NCBI GenBank assembly: GCA_965364515.1
Contig: CBDTXZ010000041.1
Coordinates: forward strand, 1 to 21,154
From: JAHEDH01 sp965364515
GTDB lineage: Bacteria > Actinomycetota > Acidimicrobiia > Spongiisociales > ZC4RG35
Reading direction: 5' to 3'
DNA: 21,154 bases
Positions 20,330 to 21,154 of this stretch are shown here, piece after piece. Under the pieces are notes generated by a model that searched no databases, was not told the origin of the DNA, and was given only the letters and a program-made list of their open reading frames with translations. Positions within the stretch are counted from its first letter, which is position 1. Every line of letters starts with the position of its first letter. A program made the position numbers and the translations under genes.

Positions 20330-21154
20330 GCCCCCACCTCCTCGGAGATGTTCGGGGGGTTGAACCGATCGTGGAGCACCTGGACCGCCCGCTCGGTGTC
20401 ACTCTCGGCGACCACGCAAGAGATTCGAATCGTCGAGGTGGAGATCATTCCGATGTTGATCGACGCGTCGGCCAGTGCCCGGAAGACACCTGCAGCCACA
20501 CCCGGATGCGACTTCATCCCGGCGCCCACCAGGCTGACCTTCCCGACCGCGGAATCCACCTCGACCGACCTGGCCCGGACGTCCTCTGCGATCTTCCCGG
20601 CGATGTCCGTCGCCTCCCCCAGGACTGCCTTCGGCACCGTGAAGGAGATGTCGGTGGTGCCGTCCGTCGACGTGTTCTGCACGATCATGTCGACATTGAT
20701 GTCTGCGGAAGCCATCGGCTCGAAGAGTCGAGCAGCGACACCGGGAAAGTCGGGCACTCCGCGGATCGTGAGCTTGGCCTCGGACGTGTCGTGGGCGATG
20801 CCACTGATGACGGCCTGTTCCATGGTGGTCTCCTTCACCCAGGTGCCGTGATTGTCGTTGAACGACGAACGGACATGTATTGGAATATTGAATCGGCGTC
20901 CGAACTCGACGGAGCGGCTCATCAAAACGCCCGCGCCGGACGCCGAGAGCTCGAGCATCTCCTCGAACGAGATCTCGTCGAGCTTGCGGGCGGCCGGGAC
21001 GATGCGGGGGTCGGCGGTGTAGACGCCATCGACATCGGTGAAGATCTCGCAGGCGTCGGCACCGAGTGCAGCTGCGAGTGCCACGGCGGTTGCATCTGAC
21101 CCACCACGCCCGAGCGTCGTGATCTCACGTGACTCGGGATCGACTCCCTGGAAG
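20326..21154 (-). CDS. lysC: aspartate kinase (5' part beyond window)
   Basis: The visible 275 residues are the C-terminal two thirds of aspartokinase, which phosphorylates aspartate at the head of the pathway. The reading frame runs unbroken to the window edge, so the gene begins outside. The kinase part shows ITTLGRGGSDATAVALAAAL and EIFTDVDGVYTADPR. Two ACT domains follow (about 127-195 and 205-268), beginning LTIRGVPDFPGVAARLF and VSLVGAGMKSHPGVAAGVF, where lysine and threonine feedback acts in relatives. An internal Met (visible residue 111, EQAVISGIA) has a good ribosome binding site and matches the beta-subunit start known from other Actinobacteria. The stop overlaps the asd start. Confidence 0.95.
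   Translation of the reverse strand, partial: FQGVDPESREITTLGRGGSDATAVALAAALGADACEIFTDVDGVYTADPRIVPAARKLDEISFEEMLELSASGAGVLMSRSVEFGRRFNIPIHVRSSFNDNHGTWVKETTMEQAVISGIAHDTSEAKLTIRGVPDFPGVAARLFEPMASADINVDMIVQNTSTDGTTDISFTVPKAVLGEATDIAGKIAEDVRARSVEVDSAVGKVSLVGAGMKSHPGVAAGVFRALADASINIGMISTSTIRISCVVAESDTERAVQVLHDRFNPPNISEEVGA
20821..20835 (-). promoter_or_regulatory. internal ribosome binding site and start for a lysC beta subunit
   Basis: On the minus strand AAGGAG (20835-20830), 6 bases, and ATG (20823-20821) lie in frame inside lysC. Initiation here would give a 165-residue protein (20823 to 20326) of the two ACT domains only. Corynebacterial aspartokinase is known to be an alpha2-beta2 complex whose beta subunit comes from such a nested start; the sequence after the Met is similar in type. 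Confidence 0.6.

Noticed and set aside
19334..20851. Plus-strand open frame of 505 codons opposite asd and lysC
   Set aside because: Both minus-strand genes are certain; the antisense product has no recognisable fold and no ribosome binding site.
1..21154. CRISPR array, transposon, prophage, toxin-antitoxin or defence system
   Set aside because: No regularly spaced repeats, transposase, integrase, phage or recognisable defence motifs were seen on either strand. FxsA is linked to phage exclusion only in a special E. coli setting and is not taken as evidence of defence.

Overview
The window is visibly GC-rich, densely packed bacterial chromosome. A 79-residue WhiB-family protein, GTG starts and many genes whose start codon lies 6-10 bases after a TANNNT box with no Shine-Dalgarno (leaderless style) point to Actinobacteria. 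The mix of genes fits a deep-branching class such as Acidimicrobiia, but that assignment is inference. No insertion sequence, phage, integron, CRISPR array or recognisable defence island was seen. Most genes are core metabolism, RNA or protein modification, and envelope functions.

Layout. 16-657: atypical OmpR-type regulator (+). 663-4401 (-): three-gene unit ridA, ALDH7-type aldehyde dehydrogenase, cation/proton antiporter, joined by two ATGA overlaps. 4541-6247: divergent Fe-S pair, an A-type carrier (ErpA/HesB) and an Mrp/ApbC P-loop ATPase. 6248-6503: gene-free stretch with three hairpins, one followed by T5 on the minus strand. 6504-8307 (-): fxsA, a Nudix hydrolase and a metallo-beta-lactamase-fold hydrolase, all overlapping. 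8335-12647 (+): an HTH_42 (AlkZ/YcaQ-like) protein, then selA and selB, which charge and deliver selenocysteine. 12719-14367 (-): whiB and an NfeD-type membrane protein. 14439-16355 (+): single-domain receiver, CNNM/CorC-type CBS membrane protein and a 76-residue unknown, closely packed. 16395-17338 (-): a second RidA-like protein and a PPOX/F420-type oxidoreductase. 17626-18264 (-): conserved unknown with methyltransferase-like motifs. 18423-18499 (-): tRNA-Pro(CGG). 18635-19303 (+): secreted CAP-like protein with a dyad-rich promoter. 19304-21154 (-): asd and lysC (cut by the window edge), the first steps of the aspartate pathway.

How the genes work together. lysC and asd feed lysine, threonine, methionine and diaminopimelate synthesis. 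selA and selB form the selenocysteine pair, but neither selC (tRNA-Sec) nor selD is visible here. ErpA and Mrp are Fe-S assembly factors, and WhiB is an Fe-S regulator. The RidA-ALDH7 pairing suggests handling of a reactive cyclic imine in lysine or pipecolate breakdown. I found no convincing new multi-gene system. The best leads are the RidA-ALDH7-antiporter unit, the hairpin-rich 6287-6436 region, the internal start inside lysC, the recurrent leaderless promoter pattern, and the dyad cluster in front of the CAP-like gene.
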